This document shows positions 49,579 to 58,229 of a stretch of 64,000 nt of DNA, one piece after another. The stretch spans positions 62,001 through 126,000 of the IMG/VR virus record IMGVR_UViG_3300006737_000017. One strand, written 5' to 3'. Position 1 is the first letter of the stretch. Each line of letters opens with the position of its first letter. The stretch is from a virus. The notes under the pieces were generated by a model that ran no database searches, had not been told where the DNA came from, and was given only the letters and a program-made list of their open reading frames with translations. Position numbers and translations under genes: made by a program.

Positions 49579-50283
49579 ATGATAAAATTAAAAGACATAA
49601 TAACAGAAGGAGTCTATGATCCAGGAATATTCAAAGCAGTATTTACTGCAGGTGGTCCTGGTAGTGGAAAGTCTTATACTGCTTCAACATTGTTTGGCAT
49701 GCCTGAAAAAATGCCCTATGTTTCTGCAAAAGGATTAAAGGGTGTAAATTCAGATTCGGCATTTGAAACTTATTTAGATAAAGCCGGTTTATCTCAAGAT
49801 ATAAAATCCTTGAATGCAGACGAATATGCAAAAGCAATGGAATTAAGAAATCAAGCAAAACGTGTAACTGTAAAAAGAATGCACAGTTATATAAATGGAA
49901 AACTTGGTATGTTAATAGATGGAACGGGAAAAAATTATGATAAAATTGCAAATATGAAAAAGCAATTGCAATTACACGGTTACGATTGTTATATGATATT
50001 TGTAAATACTACTTTAGAAGTAGCAATAGAAAGAAATGATAAAAGACCAAGAAAAGTTCCTTTAGATATATTGAAAAAATCTTGGAAAGATGTACAAAAC
50101 AATTTAGGCAGATTCCAAACGCTATTTGGTGCAAGTCAAATATTAATAGTTGACAATTCAACTTACAAAGAGTTTTCATCAGTGGTTAAAAAAGCAGCTT
50201 CAAGTTTTGTAAACAAACCTATCAAAAATCACATTGCTAAAAAATGGATAAAAAAAGAATTAGAACTAAAGAAGAAAATATGA
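49579..50283 (+). CDS. P-loop kinase (zeta-toxin/AAA_33-like), candidate processed head protein
   Basis: A 234-residue P-loop phosphotransferase. Walker A is GGPGSGKS (25-32). LIDGTGKNYDKI (about 112-124) resembles the Walker B-like loop of zeta-toxin/polynucleotide-kinase relatives. ERNDKRPRKVPLDILKKSWKDV is the lid region with arginines. The N terminus MIKLKDIITE|G is an amphipathic leader ending in an (I/L)xE|(A/G) site, the T4 gp21 protease consensus. It is tandemly duplicated with the next gene, and both lie directly before the terminase/portal cluster. Substrate unknown: RNA, nucleotide or cell-wall precursor are possible. Packaging in the head is inference. Confidence 0.72.
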   Translation: MIKLKDIITEGVYDPGIFKAVFTAGGPGSGKSYTASTLFGMPEKMPYVSAKGLKGVNSDSAFETYLDKAGLSQDIKSLNADEYAKAMELRNQAKRVTVKRMHSYINGKLGMLIDGTGKNYDKIANMKKQLQLHGYDCYMIFVNTTLEVAIERNDKRPRKVPLDILKKSWKDVQNNLGRFQTLFGASQILIVDNSTYKEFSSVVKKAASSFVNKPIKNHIAKKWIKKELELKKKI

Positions 50284-51449
50284 ATTTAGGTCAATGGCTA
50301 GCAGATAATATATTAGAAGATGAAATAGTAGATTTCGTTTCAACTGGTAAAGTTAATTCTTTACTAGAAGTAAATTCTATAGGTTCTGCTGAAGTAGATG
50401 ATGGGCCAACAACTTTTTACAAGTCATATAAAGAATATGAAAAATTTACAAAAGCTCAAGCTGAAAAGATGGGAATGAAAGTTATAAATTTTGTAATTGG
50501 TGAAAACCCATTAGATACTAGTTATACAAATTCTAATATGCCAACATATTTTCCAGCTGGTATACCGGGAGAATCAACTCCAGCAGGTGGTAAAGATTAC
50601 AAATTTACTAAAGCGTATTCTTTATGGAGAAAGCGTATAAAGGACATAGCATTATTGGTTGGCTTTGAATTTTTAGATCACTTAGAGAAAAAAGAAATAC
50701 CTTCGAAAACTCCAAGTAACGATAAGATAGATGAACCAGTAAAACCTTCAAGCAATCCTCTAACAGAGGCTGTAAAGAACGAGCATGCATTCAAAGCTAT
50801 ATTCTTAGCTGGAGGTCCAGGATCTGGTAAATCAACAGTAATAAATAAATTATTTGGAATACCACCAAAGAATAAAGTACAATCGGGCCTAACTACAGCA
50901 GGGTTAAAGATAGTAAATTCAGATTCAGCTTATGAATATCTAAAAGCAAAAAATAAAATACCTCCATCGGAAAACGATATGACTGATGCTCAAAGATCAA
51001 TGGGCGGCAAGCTAATGGCTAAGTCTGTAAAGATTGCAAAGAAACAATTGGAAAATTATTTAGATGGAAAGCTTGGTATTATAATAGATGGAACTGGAGC
51101 TTCGTCAAATGCTCTTGGAAAAAAGAAAGCAAGAATAGAAGATTTAGGATACGATTGTTATATGATATTTGTATCTACTTCTTTAGAAACTGCTTTAGAA
51201 AGAAATAGAAATAGAAAAGAAAGAACATTGCTAGATAAGGTAGTTGAAAGATCTTGGCAAGCGGTTATGGATAATTTGAAAACTTATAAATCTATGTTTG
51301 GTTCAAATTTTGCAGAAGTATCAACAGAAGGAAAGGAATCAGACAAATTACCACCTGGAGTTAAATCTGGTATAAATAAGTTTTTAAGAAAACCTCCAAA
51401 AAATAAAGTAGCTAAAAAATGGCTTAAACATGCAAGGGAGTTGTTATAA
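50280..51449 (+). CDS. P-loop kinase with N-terminal extension, paralogue of 49579
   Basis: A 389-residue protein. Residues about 165-389 repeat the neighbouring kinase: GGPGSGKS (178-185), IIIDGTGASSNAL and YDCYMIFVSTSLETALERNRNRKERTLLDKVVERSW. The first 160 residues are a different acidic/helical domain (MNLGQWLADNILEDEIVDFV..., KAYSLWRKRIKDIALLVGFEFLDHLEKK). At the junction stands NPLTE|AVKN (Glu163|Ala164), aligned with the ITE|G site of the first kinase at the same distance from its P-loop. The ATG at 50280 overlaps the previous stop (ATGA); the upstream ATG at 50244 is rejected. Confidence 0.72.
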   Translation: MNLGQWLADNILEDEIVDFVSTGKVNSLLEVNSIGSAEVDDGPTTFYKSYKEYEKFTKAQAEKMGMKVINFVIGENPLDTSYTNSNMPTYFPAGIPGESTPAGGKDYKFTKAYSLWRKRIKDIALLVGFEFLDHLEKKEIPSKTPSNDKIDEPVKPSSNPLTEAVKNEHAFKAIFLAGGPGSGKSTVINKLFGIPPKNKVQSGLTTAGLKIVNSDSAYEYLKAKNKIPPSENDMTDAQRSMGGKLMAKSVKIAKKQLENYLDGKLGIIIDGTGASSNALGKKKARIEDLGYDCYMIFVSTSLETALERNRNRKERTLLDKVVERSWQAVMDNLKTYKSMFGSNFAEVSTEGKESDKLPPGVKSGINKFLRKPPKNKVAKKWLKHARELL

Positions 51450-52024
51450 TGAGAAAAGCAATAGATGATGCAAAAGTTCAGAGAATGAGAAATTTAGTAT
51501 CTGGGAACTATACATCTAAAACTAAAATAAGAAGTGGATATACGAAAAAAAGAATCGTAAGAAAAGAAGGTGATGTTTGGGAAGAGAACAAAAAAACTTG
51601 GACTATAAAAAACGGAATTAAACAGACAATAAATAAACTTGATAAGATAAGAGTAGAAAGTACAGTTCCTTTATGTTGTCCTAAATGCAATAAGAGAATG
51701 AAGCACGAAGCTGATAAATTTGCATATAGTCACTTTAAGTTTTGCATGAATTGCTTATCCGAATTTGAAACTTCTATAAAAATGAAAGGAAGAGACAATT
51801 GGTTTAAGTATAAGAAAGGAGTACAAGATGCTAATTTCCAATCTTGGTTAAAAGAAGTTTCTGGTGAATATGAAGATTTTCTAAAGCATAGAACTTCTAA
51901 GTCTATGATTAGTGAAGCTGGAGATATAGAAGATTGGGGATCTGGTCAAAGTGAAAAGCAATTAAGAGAAAAGTTTGATAAAGAAATTAAAGAAATAATG
52001 GAAAGAAGAAATGGCAATAAGTAA
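51449..52024 (+). CDS. Zinc-finger protein of the head cluster
   Basis: A 191-residue basic protein with CPKC (Cys77, Cys80) and CMNC (Cys99, Cys102) forming one zinc site, a basic N-terminal 50 residues, and SFMISEAGD-like SMISE|AGD (Glu156|Ala157) fitting the gp21 protease consensus near the C terminus. I recall similar zinc-finger proteins beside terminase genes in marine T4-like phages. It overlaps both neighbours by a few bases. The role could be DNA binding in packaging; unproven. Confidence 0.62.
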   Translation: MRKAIDDAKVQRMRNLVSGNYTSKTKIRSGYTKKRIVRKEGDVWEENKKTWTIKNGIKQTINKLDKIRVESTVPLCCPKCNKRMKHEADKFAYSHFKFCMNCLSEFETSIKMKGRDNWFKYKKGVQDANFQSWLKEVSGEYEDFLKHRTSKSMISEAGDIEDWGSGQSEKQLREKFDKEIKEIMERRNGNK

Positions 52025-52322
52025 AAAACAAATTAAGGAAATCTTAAAAGAAGAATTAATTAGAATTAAAGAAGCTTCAATAACTAGAGGTTTTCAAAAA
52101 GCTATAGAAGCTTACCAGGATGTGCAATTAAAACAGCAACAATTAAGAAAAGCTTTTGTCGCTGAAAAGAATCCAAAAACAAAAGAAAGGCTAAAACAAC
52201 AATTAATAAAAATGCACAAGGTTGTTCAAAAAGCTGAATCTGAATTTCAAAGAGTTCTAAGAGACGAACCAGTAGATTTAGATGAAAAAGTTGTTTGGGT
52301 AGGAAAACGTAAAAATAAATAA
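52011..52322 (+). CDS. Small helical protein with protease-type leader
   Basis: A 103-residue basic, all-helical protein. The first 21 residues form an amphipathic helix (ISKKQIKEILKEELIRIKE) ending in IKE|A (Glu21|Ala22), a match to the (I/L)xE|(A/G) maturation consensus and similar to capsid-targeting leaders of T4 internal proteins. The rest is a Gln/Lys-rich coiled coil (DVQLKQQQLRKAFVAEKN...). It overlaps the zinc-finger gene by 14 nt and lies just before the holin. Candidate internal head protein. Confidence 0.58.
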   Translation: MAISKKQIKEILKEELIRIKEASITRGFQKAIEAYQDVQLKQQQLRKAFVAEKNPKTKERLKQQLIKMHKVVQKAESEFQRVLRDEPVDLDEKVVWVGKRKNK

Positions 52323-52336
52323 AAGGAGAAAAAGTT

Positions 52337-52732
52337 ATGGGACTAGGATTAGGAAAATTATTTTCAGGTGGCGCCGGAGAACTGGTAGAATCAGTTGGTG
52401 GTGTACTTGATAATCTTACAACTTCAAAAGAAGAAAAGCTAGAAGCAAAGCGTAAAATGAAACAATTAATTTCAGATTACGAAACTAAAATGGAAGAAAA
52501 TATTACAAACCGTTGGACAGCAGATATGAATTCTGATTCTTGGTTAAGTAAAAACGTTAGACCATTAGTATTAATATTTTTAGTAGTATGCACAATGCTA
52601 TTAATATTTATAGATGCAGGTGCAATTAAATTTACAGTAGAAGAAAAATGGACCGATCTTTTACAACTAGTATTGATTACTGTAATCGGTGCTTATTTTG
52701 GTGGTCGTTCATTCGAAAAACGTAAAAAATAA
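52337..52732 (+). CDS. Holin of the 3TM/GTA type
   Basis: A 131-residue membrane protein resembling the GTA_holin_3TM family: an N-terminal amphipathic part (FSGGAGELVESVGGVLDNLTTSKEEKLEAKRKM...), WLSKNVRPLVLIFLVVCTMLLIFIDAG as first TM, a turn, and LQLVLITVIGAYFGGRSFEKRKK as second TM with a basic tail. The WLSKNVRP motif before the first TM is characteristic. It should make holes in the inner membrane for lysis. It lies 2 nt before the terminase gene. Strong AAAAGGAG Shine-Dalgarno sequence. Confidence 0.82.
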   Translation: MGLGLGKLFSGGAGELVESVGGVLDNLTTSKEEKLEAKRKMKQLISDYETKMEENITNRWTADMNSDSWLSKNVRPLVLIFLVVCTMLLIFIDAGAIKFTVEEKWTDLLQLVLITVIGAYFGGRSFEKRKK

Positions 52733-52734
52733 TT

Positions 52735-54303
52735 ATGGCACAAAATCTAAAACAAATAATAGCTTCCGAGTATAAAAAGTGCGCTTCTGATCCAATGCAC
52801 TTTATGAGAAAGTATGGGTATATACAACATCCAACTAGAGGAAAAATATTATTTGATTTATACCCGTTTCAAGAAAAATCTTTAGATCAAATTTCTAAAC
52901 ATGATTATAGTATTATATTAAAATCTAGGCAACTTGGTATATCAACATTAACTGCTGGATATGCACTATGGTGTATGTTATTTAATGAAGACTTTAACGT
53001 TTTAGTAATTGCAACAAAACAAGACGTAGCAAAGAACCTTGTAACAAAAGTTAGAGTTATGCATCAATATTTACCATCATGGTTAAAAGGTAAAGTTTCA
53101 GAAGATAATAAGCTTTCATTAAGATTGCAAAATGGATCACAGATAAAAGCAATATCTTCATCTCCAGATGCAGGTAGATCAGAAGCACTATCATTATTAG
53201 TAATGGATGAAGCTGCATTCATAGATCACATAGATGAAATATGGGCATCTTCTCAACAAACATTAGCAACTGGTGGTAAATGTATTGCTTTATCAACTCC
53301 TAATGGTATGGGTAATTGGTTTCATAAACAATGGGTAAAAGCTGAGAATGGTGAAAATGCTTTTCAAACTATAAGGCTTCACTGGACAGTACACCCAGAA
53401 AGAGATCAAGCTTGGAGAGACGATCAAAATGAATTACTAGGAGCAGCAATGGCAGCACAAGAATGTGATTGTGATTTCCTATCTTCAGGTAATTCAGTAA
53501 TATCTGGTGAACTATTACAATGGTATAAAGAAAGTATGTGCCAAGATCCATTAGAGCAAAGAGGTCCAAATGGTGAATTTTGGATATGGGAATACCCTGA
53601 TTACTCTAGAGATTATATGATAGTAGCCGATGTTGCTCGTGGAGACGGTGGAGACTTTTCAACATTTCATATAATAGATGTAGAAACTGTAACACAAGTT
53701 GCAGAGTATAAAGGTCAACCTGGTACTAAAGAATTTGGTAATATGTTAGTAAATGTAGCAACTGAATACAATGAAGCTTTATTAGTTATAGAGAATGCAA
53801 ACGTTGGATGGGCAGCTTTACAACCTGCAATAGATAGAGGCTATAGAAATTTATATTATACATATAAACATGAAGGAGTATCAGATCCAGCAACACAATT
53901 AACAAAAGGTTATGATATGAAAGACCGGTCACAAATGACTCCTGGGTTTACAACATCATCTAGGACAAGACCGCTTTTGGTATCAAAACTTGATATTTAT
54001 TTTAGAGAGAAGTCCTGTACTGTGAAGTCAAAAAGACTAGTAGATGAACTAACTGTTTTTGTATGGAATGGTAATAGGCCAGAAGCACAAAGAGGCTATA
54101 ACGATGACCTTGTAATGGCTTTTGCAATTTCTTTATTTGTTAGAGATCATGCATTGAAACTAAGAAATGAAGGAATAGAGTTAAATAGATTGGCACTAAA
54201 TAACTTTAATAGAACTAGTGGCATATATAATAATACTCCTCAACAGAGCGAATGGACAATGAACAATGGTCGCGAAGAAGAGGACTTAACTTGGCTTTTA
54301 TAA
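52735..54303 (+). CDS. gp17: Terminase large subunit gp17
   Basis: A 522-residue packaging motor ATPase/nuclease. The N-terminal ATPase has YPFQEKSLDQ (adenine-binding region), the Walker A variant SRQLGIST (64-71), Walker B SLLVMDEAAF (about 152-161) and coupling motif STPNG. The RNase H-like nuclease has IVADVARGDGGDFSTF (catalytic Asp about 298), a second acidic site at LLVIENANVGW and YNDDLVMAFAI near the end. T4 gp17 has the same order. It pumps DNA into the prohead through the portal encoded next door and cuts concatemers. Confidence 0.96.
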   Translation: MAQNLKQIIASEYKKCASDPMHFMRKYGYIQHPTRGKILFDLYPFQEKSLDQISKHDYSIILKSRQLGISTLTAGYALWCMLFNEDFNVLVIATKQDVAKNLVTKVRVMHQYLPSWLKGKVSEDNKLSLRLQNGSQIKAISSSPDAGRSEALSLLVMDEAAFIDHIDEIWASSQQTLATGGKCIALSTPNGMGNWFHKQWVKAENGENAFQTIRLHWTVHPERDQAWRDDQNELLGAAMAAQECDCDFLSSGNSVISGELLQWYKESMCQDPLEQRGPNGEFWIWEYPDYSRDYMIVADVARGDGGDFSTFHIIDVETVTQVAEYKGQPGTKEFGNMLVNVATEYNEALLVIENANVGWAALQPAIDRGYRNLYYTYKHEGVSDPATQLTKGYDMKDRSQMTPGFTTSSRTRPLLVSKLDIYFREKSCTVKSKRLVDELTVFVWNGNRPEAQRGYNDDLVMAFAISLFVRDHALKLRNEGIELNRLALNNFNRTSGIYNNTPQQSEWTMNNGREEEDLTWLL

Positions 54304-54318
54304 AGGGTTAGAAATAAA

Positions 54319-56133
54319 ATGGAAAACAATACATTTTTTAATAGATTAAGAGGGTTATTTTCAACTAATACTATTGTCCGTAGGATTGGCAATAATAAAC
54401 TAAAGGTTATAGATGTAAATAAAGCCCAAGCAAAAGAAAAACTTTCAACAAACAGATTAATAGATAGGTTTAGTAAACTGCATTCTACAATGGGAGCAGT
54501 TAATCCAGCTAATGATCCAAACTTTCACACGTTAAAATTACAACTATATGGTGATTATGAAATAATGGATGAAGATTCAATTATATCAGCAGCATTAGAT
54601 ATCTATGCAGATGAATCTACTTTAAGAGATGAGTTTGGTGATGTACTAACTATCAACAGTAAAAATGAAGAAGTGAAAAAAATTCTTCACAATTTATTTT
54701 ACGATATAATAAATATTGAATTTAACTTATGGCCATGGGTTCGTAACATGTGTAAATATGGAGACTTCTATTTGAAGTTGGATATTGCTGAAAAGATGGG
54801 TATAATTGGTGTAACTCCTATATCTAGTTATGAAATGTATAGGCATGAAAATTTTGACCCTAACAATCCGGAGCTAGTACAATTTGTACAAGATGCTTCG
54901 ATGGGTGGACAATCTGGTTACAATTCTAAAGTTGCTAAAGTAGAATATGATAATTATGAAATAGCTCACTTTAGATTATTATCAGATACAAACTTTTTAC
55001 CTTATGGTAAATCTATGATTGAGCCATCAAGAAAGTGTTGGAAACAACTAACTCTTATGGAAGATGCAATGATGATCCATAGAATTATGAGAGCACCAGA
55101 AAAAAGAATATTCAAAGTTGATATAGGTAATATACCTCCAGCAGAAGTAGATACATATATGCAAAGAGTTATAAATAAATCAAAGAAAACTCCTTATGTA
55201 GATACTAAAACTGGACAATACGATTTGAAATATAATATGAATAATATGATGGAAGATTTCTATTTACCTGTAAGAGGTGGTCAATCTGGTACAGAAATAG
55301 ATACACTTTCGGGTATGGAATGGACAGGTATCGATGACGTTAATTATCTAAAAGAAAGAATGTTTGCTGCATTGAAAATACCTAAAGCTTTTATTGGGTA
55401 TGAAGAAGGCGTAGAAGGTAAAGCAACTCTTGCAGCACAAGACGTTAGGTTTGCAAGAACGATAGAAAGAATACAAAGAATATTAGTTTCAGAGCTTACA
55501 AAAATAGCAATTGTACATTTATATTCTCAAGGGTATAACGATGAAGATCTAGCAGATTTCGATTTGCAATTAACAAACCCTTCTACGATTTATCAACAAG
55601 AACAAATTGAATTATGGAATAGTAAAATACAATTAGCTAGAGAAATAAAAGATACTCAAATACTTTCAGAAGATTGGGTTTATAAAAATGTATTCGAATT
55701 ATCTGATGAAGATATTCAATCCGAAAGGGAAAAAGTAATTGCAGATGCTAAAGAAAGATTTAGAAAAATGCAATTAGAACAAGAAGGTAATGATCCATCC
55801 GTTTCTAAAGAATCACTTGGTACACCACATGCTCTTGCAATGGTAGATCAAGAAGAAGAAAGAGAACCTGGAGATGCAAATGCTTTTGAAATAAAAGGCA
55901 AAGTAGGCAGACCAGATGAAGGACCAAAATCAGGCCAACAAGATTCTGCAAGAGGAAGAGATCCTCTTGGTAAGGAAATTAGAAATAGAGAAGGTAAATT
56001 AAGTAATAATGTTAGAAGAAGAACAAACGCTTTGAAAAGAGAGTCAAATCTTTCTATAGCAAAAAATTTATTTAATAAAAGCAAAAACACTTCTATATTG
56101 AATGAAAACAGTCTATTAGATGATAACATTTAA
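54319..56133 (+). CDS. gp20: Portal vertex protein gp20
   Basis: A 604-residue portal protein of the T4 gp20 family, forming the dodecameric DNA gate at one capsid vertex. Family-typical segments are EDSIISAALDIYADESTL (about 80-97), PWVRNMCKYGDFYLKLD, YEIAHFRLLSDTNFLPYGKSMIEPSRKCWKQLTLMEDAMMIHRIMRAPEKRIFKVDIGN (about 213-272) and GVEGKATLAAQDVRFARTIERIQRI. The C-terminal 110 residues are charged and disordered-looking. The length is slightly above T4 (524). It follows the terminase by 15 nt. Confidence 0.96.
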   Translation: MENNTFFNRLRGLFSTNTIVRRIGNNKLKVIDVNKAQAKEKLSTNRLIDRFSKLHSTMGAVNPANDPNFHTLKLQLYGDYEIMDEDSIISAALDIYADESTLRDEFGDVLTINSKNEEVKKILHNLFYDIINIEFNLWPWVRNMCKYGDFYLKLDIAEKMGIIGVTPISSYEMYRHENFDPNNPELVQFVQDASMGGQSGYNSKVAKVEYDNYEIAHFRLLSDTNFLPYGKSMIEPSRKCWKQLTLMEDAMMIHRIMRAPEKRIFKVDIGNIPPAEVDTYMQRVINKSKKTPYVDTKTGQYDLKYNMNNMMEDFYLPVRGGQSGTEIDTLSGMEWTGIDDVNYLKERMFAALKIPKAFIGYEEGVEGKATLAAQDVRFARTIERIQRILVSELTKIAIVHLYSQGYNDEDLADFDLQLTNPSTIYQQEQIELWNSKIQLAREIKDTQILSEDWVYKNVFELSDEDIQSEREKVIADAKERFRKMQLEQEGNDPSVSKESLGTPHALAMVDQEEEREPGDANAFEIKGKVGRPDEGPKSGQQDSARGRDPLGKEIRNREGKLSNNVRRRTNALKRESNLSIAKNLFNKSKNTSILNENSLLDDNI

Positions 56134-56142
56134 TAGTTATAT

Positions 56143-56152
56143 GATATTTATA
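56143..56152 (+). promoter_or_regulatory. Late-type promoter box
   Basis: GATATTTATA 17 nt before the ATG at 56170, right after gp20. Confidence 0.58.
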
Positions 56153-56169
56153 AGAAATAGGCAGAGAAG

Positions 56170-57030
56170 ATGAAATATAAAAAATTGAAACACTCTAAAT
56201 TCAAAAATACAGGTGTATTGTTTGAACTACTGGTAAGACAAATTACTAGTGACACTTTGAACGGTGTAAAGAAATCTCCTGCTATAAAAATATTAGAAAC
56301 GCATTTTAATTCTAAAACTAATATTAGAAAAGAAATACAAATGTATCATACTTTGCAAAATCAAAAGTTTAATACAGAAGATAAAGCTAATAGATTTATA
56401 GATGCAGTTATAAGAGAATATGCTAAAATTAATAGAACAGCATTAAGAAAAGAGAAATATAATTTGATTAAAGAAATAAAGCTAAATTATAATCTAGAAG
56501 CTTTTTTCAAAACTAAAATTTCAAATTATAAAATGAATGCATCTATTGCTAAAACTTTAGATAAAGATTATGTAAACCCAGCAGATAAGGTAAGATCAAG
56601 ATATACTATCATAGAATCTATAACTGGTAAATCTTCAGAAGTTGGAAAACAAAAAGCAACTGTCTTAAAAGAATTTTCACAAGGCGATAAAGATCTAAGG
56701 ATATTATCTTATAATATATTGCTAGAAAAGTTCAATGCTAAATATGGAAAACTTAGTATTTCGCAAAAGAGATTGTTAAAAGAATATATTAATAATGTTT
56801 CAAATACTGAGAGGTTAAAGAAATATGCAGACTCTGAAGTTATAAAGCTTGCAAATAGCTTAAGTAAATGTGAAACAAGGGTTAATGATAAAATTGTAAA
56901 AATAAAAATAGCTGAAGTAAAAACGCAATTGTTAAAAATACAAGGCGAAAAGAAAATAAAAGATTTACATCTAGTTTCTTTGCTTCGTTCTTATGATTTA
57001 ATAAAGGAGTTGAAAAATGTCTCTAAATAA
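56170..57030 (+). CDS. Conserved T4-like head-cluster protein, unknown
   Basis: A 286-residue basic, all-helical protein (MKYKKLKHSKFKNTGVLFELLVRQITSDTLNG..., RLKKYADSEVIKLANSLSKCETRVNDKIVKIKI). Proteins beginning with a KFKNTGVLFELLVRQIT-like segment follow the portal gene in marine T4-like phages as I recall, so it may be a prohead or neck component. No enzymatic motif is visible. It overlaps the next gene by 14 nt. Confidence 0.62.
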   Translation: MKYKKLKHSKFKNTGVLFELLVRQITSDTLNGVKKSPAIKILETHFNSKTNIRKEIQMYHTLQNQKFNTEDKANRFIDAVIREYAKINRTALRKEKYNLIKEIKLNYNLEAFFKTKISNYKMNASIAKTLDKDYVNPADKVRSRYTIIESITGKSSEVGKQKATVLKEFSQGDKDLRILSYNILLEKFNAKYGKLSISQKRLLKEYINNVSNTERLKKYADSEVIKLANSLSKCETRVNDKIVKIKIAEVKTQLLKIQGEKKIKDLHLVSLLRSYDLIKELKNVSK

Positions 57031-57463
57031 AAAATTGAAAGAATTAGAAGATAAATTCAAAGAGGAAGAAATAGAAGAAGCAAACACAACTGCAGATGCA
57101 GGAGGTGAATACAATACAAAATATGCTTTTGGCAAAAAGAAAAAGAAAGACTTAGAAGTTGGCGGTTATAAGAAAGTTAAAGAGTCTAAGTTTATGACTT
57201 TAGCAAAAGCAACTTTGATGAATGAAGTATCTTATAAAGAATATAAGAAAGACGAATCAGCAACTTCAAAACAAAAAGTAAATAGAGCTATAAAAGAAAT
57301 TAATAGTAAGCTATATAAAATTGAACATATAGTCAACCAGAATATAAAATTAAAATCTGAATCGGGAGTAGATGAATCTAAATATTGGAAATCTACTAGA
57401 AGTAATCTTGCAAAGATATCAGAGAAAATGAATAGAATATCAAATAGGTTAAGAAGATTTTAA
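57017..57463 (+). CDS. Head-cluster protein with gp21-type site (gp67/68 position)
   Basis: A 148-residue basic, helical protein. Its leader ends EEEIEE|ANTTADAGG (Glu21|Ala22), matching the (I/L)xE|(A/G) consensus of T4 prohead protease. The body has GGYKKVKESKFMTLAKATLMNEVSYKEYKKDES and a C-terminal coiled coil (VNRAIKEINSKLYKIEHIVNQNIKL). In T4 the small prohead core proteins gp67 and gp68 lie between gp20 and gp21 and are processed by gp21; this gene holds that position. Orthology is not shown. Confidence 0.6.
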   Translation: MSLNKKLKELEDKFKEEEIEEANTTADAGGEYNTKYAFGKKKKKDLEVGGYKKVKESKFMTLAKATLMNEVSYKEYKKDESATSKQKVNRAIKEINSKLYKIEHIVNQNIKLKSESGVDESKYWKSTRSNLAKISEKMNRISNRLRRF

Positions 57464-57600
57464 TGAAAAAGAAAAAGACTATATTAAAAGAAAAACTAGA
57501 AAAAGAAGATCTAGCAAGAATACGAAAAATAATTCGTTCTGAAATTGCTGAACTGTTTTTTGATTTATATAGAAAAAGAACCGTTTGGAGCAAGCAATGA
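57463..57600 (+). CDS. Small basic head-cluster protein
   Basis: A 45-residue basic helical ORF (MKKKKTILKEKLEKEDLARIRKIIRSEIAELFFDLYRKRTVWSKQ). The IIRSEIAELFFDLYRKRTVW ending is, from memory, shared with small proteins next to the protease gene in other T4-like marine phages. It starts by overlapping the previous stop (TAATG) and overlaps the protease start by 4 nt. Likely a prohead core component analogous in position to gp68. Confidence 0.6.
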   Translation: MKKKKTILKEKLEKEDLARIRKIIRSEIAELFFDLYRKRTVWSKQ

Positions 57601-58229
57601 AAAATATTTTAATAGATACTATACCATTTAATGTAAGCCCAGAACTGATCAAAGAATCAGAAGAAAAAAATAACGGAAGAGTTATTGTTACTGGTGTTCT
57701 ACAAAGAGCTGGAGCTAAAAATCAAAATGGTAGAATTTATCCAAAAGAAATTTTAGTTAGAGAAGCTGAAAAATATGCAAAGACTGAAATAGCAGAAAGA
57801 AGAGCTTTAGGCGAATTAGATCACCCAGATTCTTCTGTTGTTAATTTGCAAAATGCTTCACACAATATAAATAAGATATGGTGGAAAGACAACGATTTAA
57901 TGGGACAAGTAGAAGTACTTGGAACTCCTTCTGGTAATATACTAAAGGAATTGTTAAAAGCTAATATAAAATTGGGAATATCTTCTAGAGGTATGGGATC
58001 CGTTAAACAATTATCCGAAGATGGCACATTAGAAGTACAAGGCGATTTTGAATTAGTTTGTTGGGATTTTGTAAGTAACCCTTCAACTCATGGAGCTTTT
58101 ATGCATCCAGTAAACGAATCTGTTACAAAAACTATTGTAAATAATAAATACGAAAAAGTAAACTCTATAATAAACGAAATACTTTGCGACTTAACATGCA
58201 AATGTTCTTTACCTAGAAGGAGAAAATAA
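57597..58229 (+). CDS. gp21: Prohead core protease gp21
   Basis: A 210-residue S80-family (herpes-assemblin-like) serine protease that cleaves scaffold and capsid proteins after (I/L)xE during head maturation. The motifs are GELDHPDSSV (catalytic His76) and LGISSRGMGSV (nucleophile Ser129 or Ser130). NGRIYPKEIL at the N terminus is also family-typical. The ATG at 57597 is the start because GGAG stands 6 nt upstream; an in-frame TTG at 57585 is weaker. The C-terminal CDLTCKCSLPRRRK tail is unusual. Confidence 0.93.
   Translation: MKNILIDTIPFNVSPELIKESEEKNNGRVIVTGVLQRAGAKNQNGRIYPKEILVREAEKYAKTEIAERRALGELDHPDSSVVNLQNASHNINKIWWKDNDLMGQVEVLGTPSGNILKELLKANIKLGISSRGMGSVKQLSEDGTLEVQGDFELVCWDFVSNPSTHGAFMHPVNESVTKTIVNNKYEKVNSIINEILCDLTCKCSLPRRRK

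Noticed and set aside
57585-57596. TTG start four codons before gp21.
   Set aside because: GGAG lies inside this segment at the right distance for the ATG at 57597.
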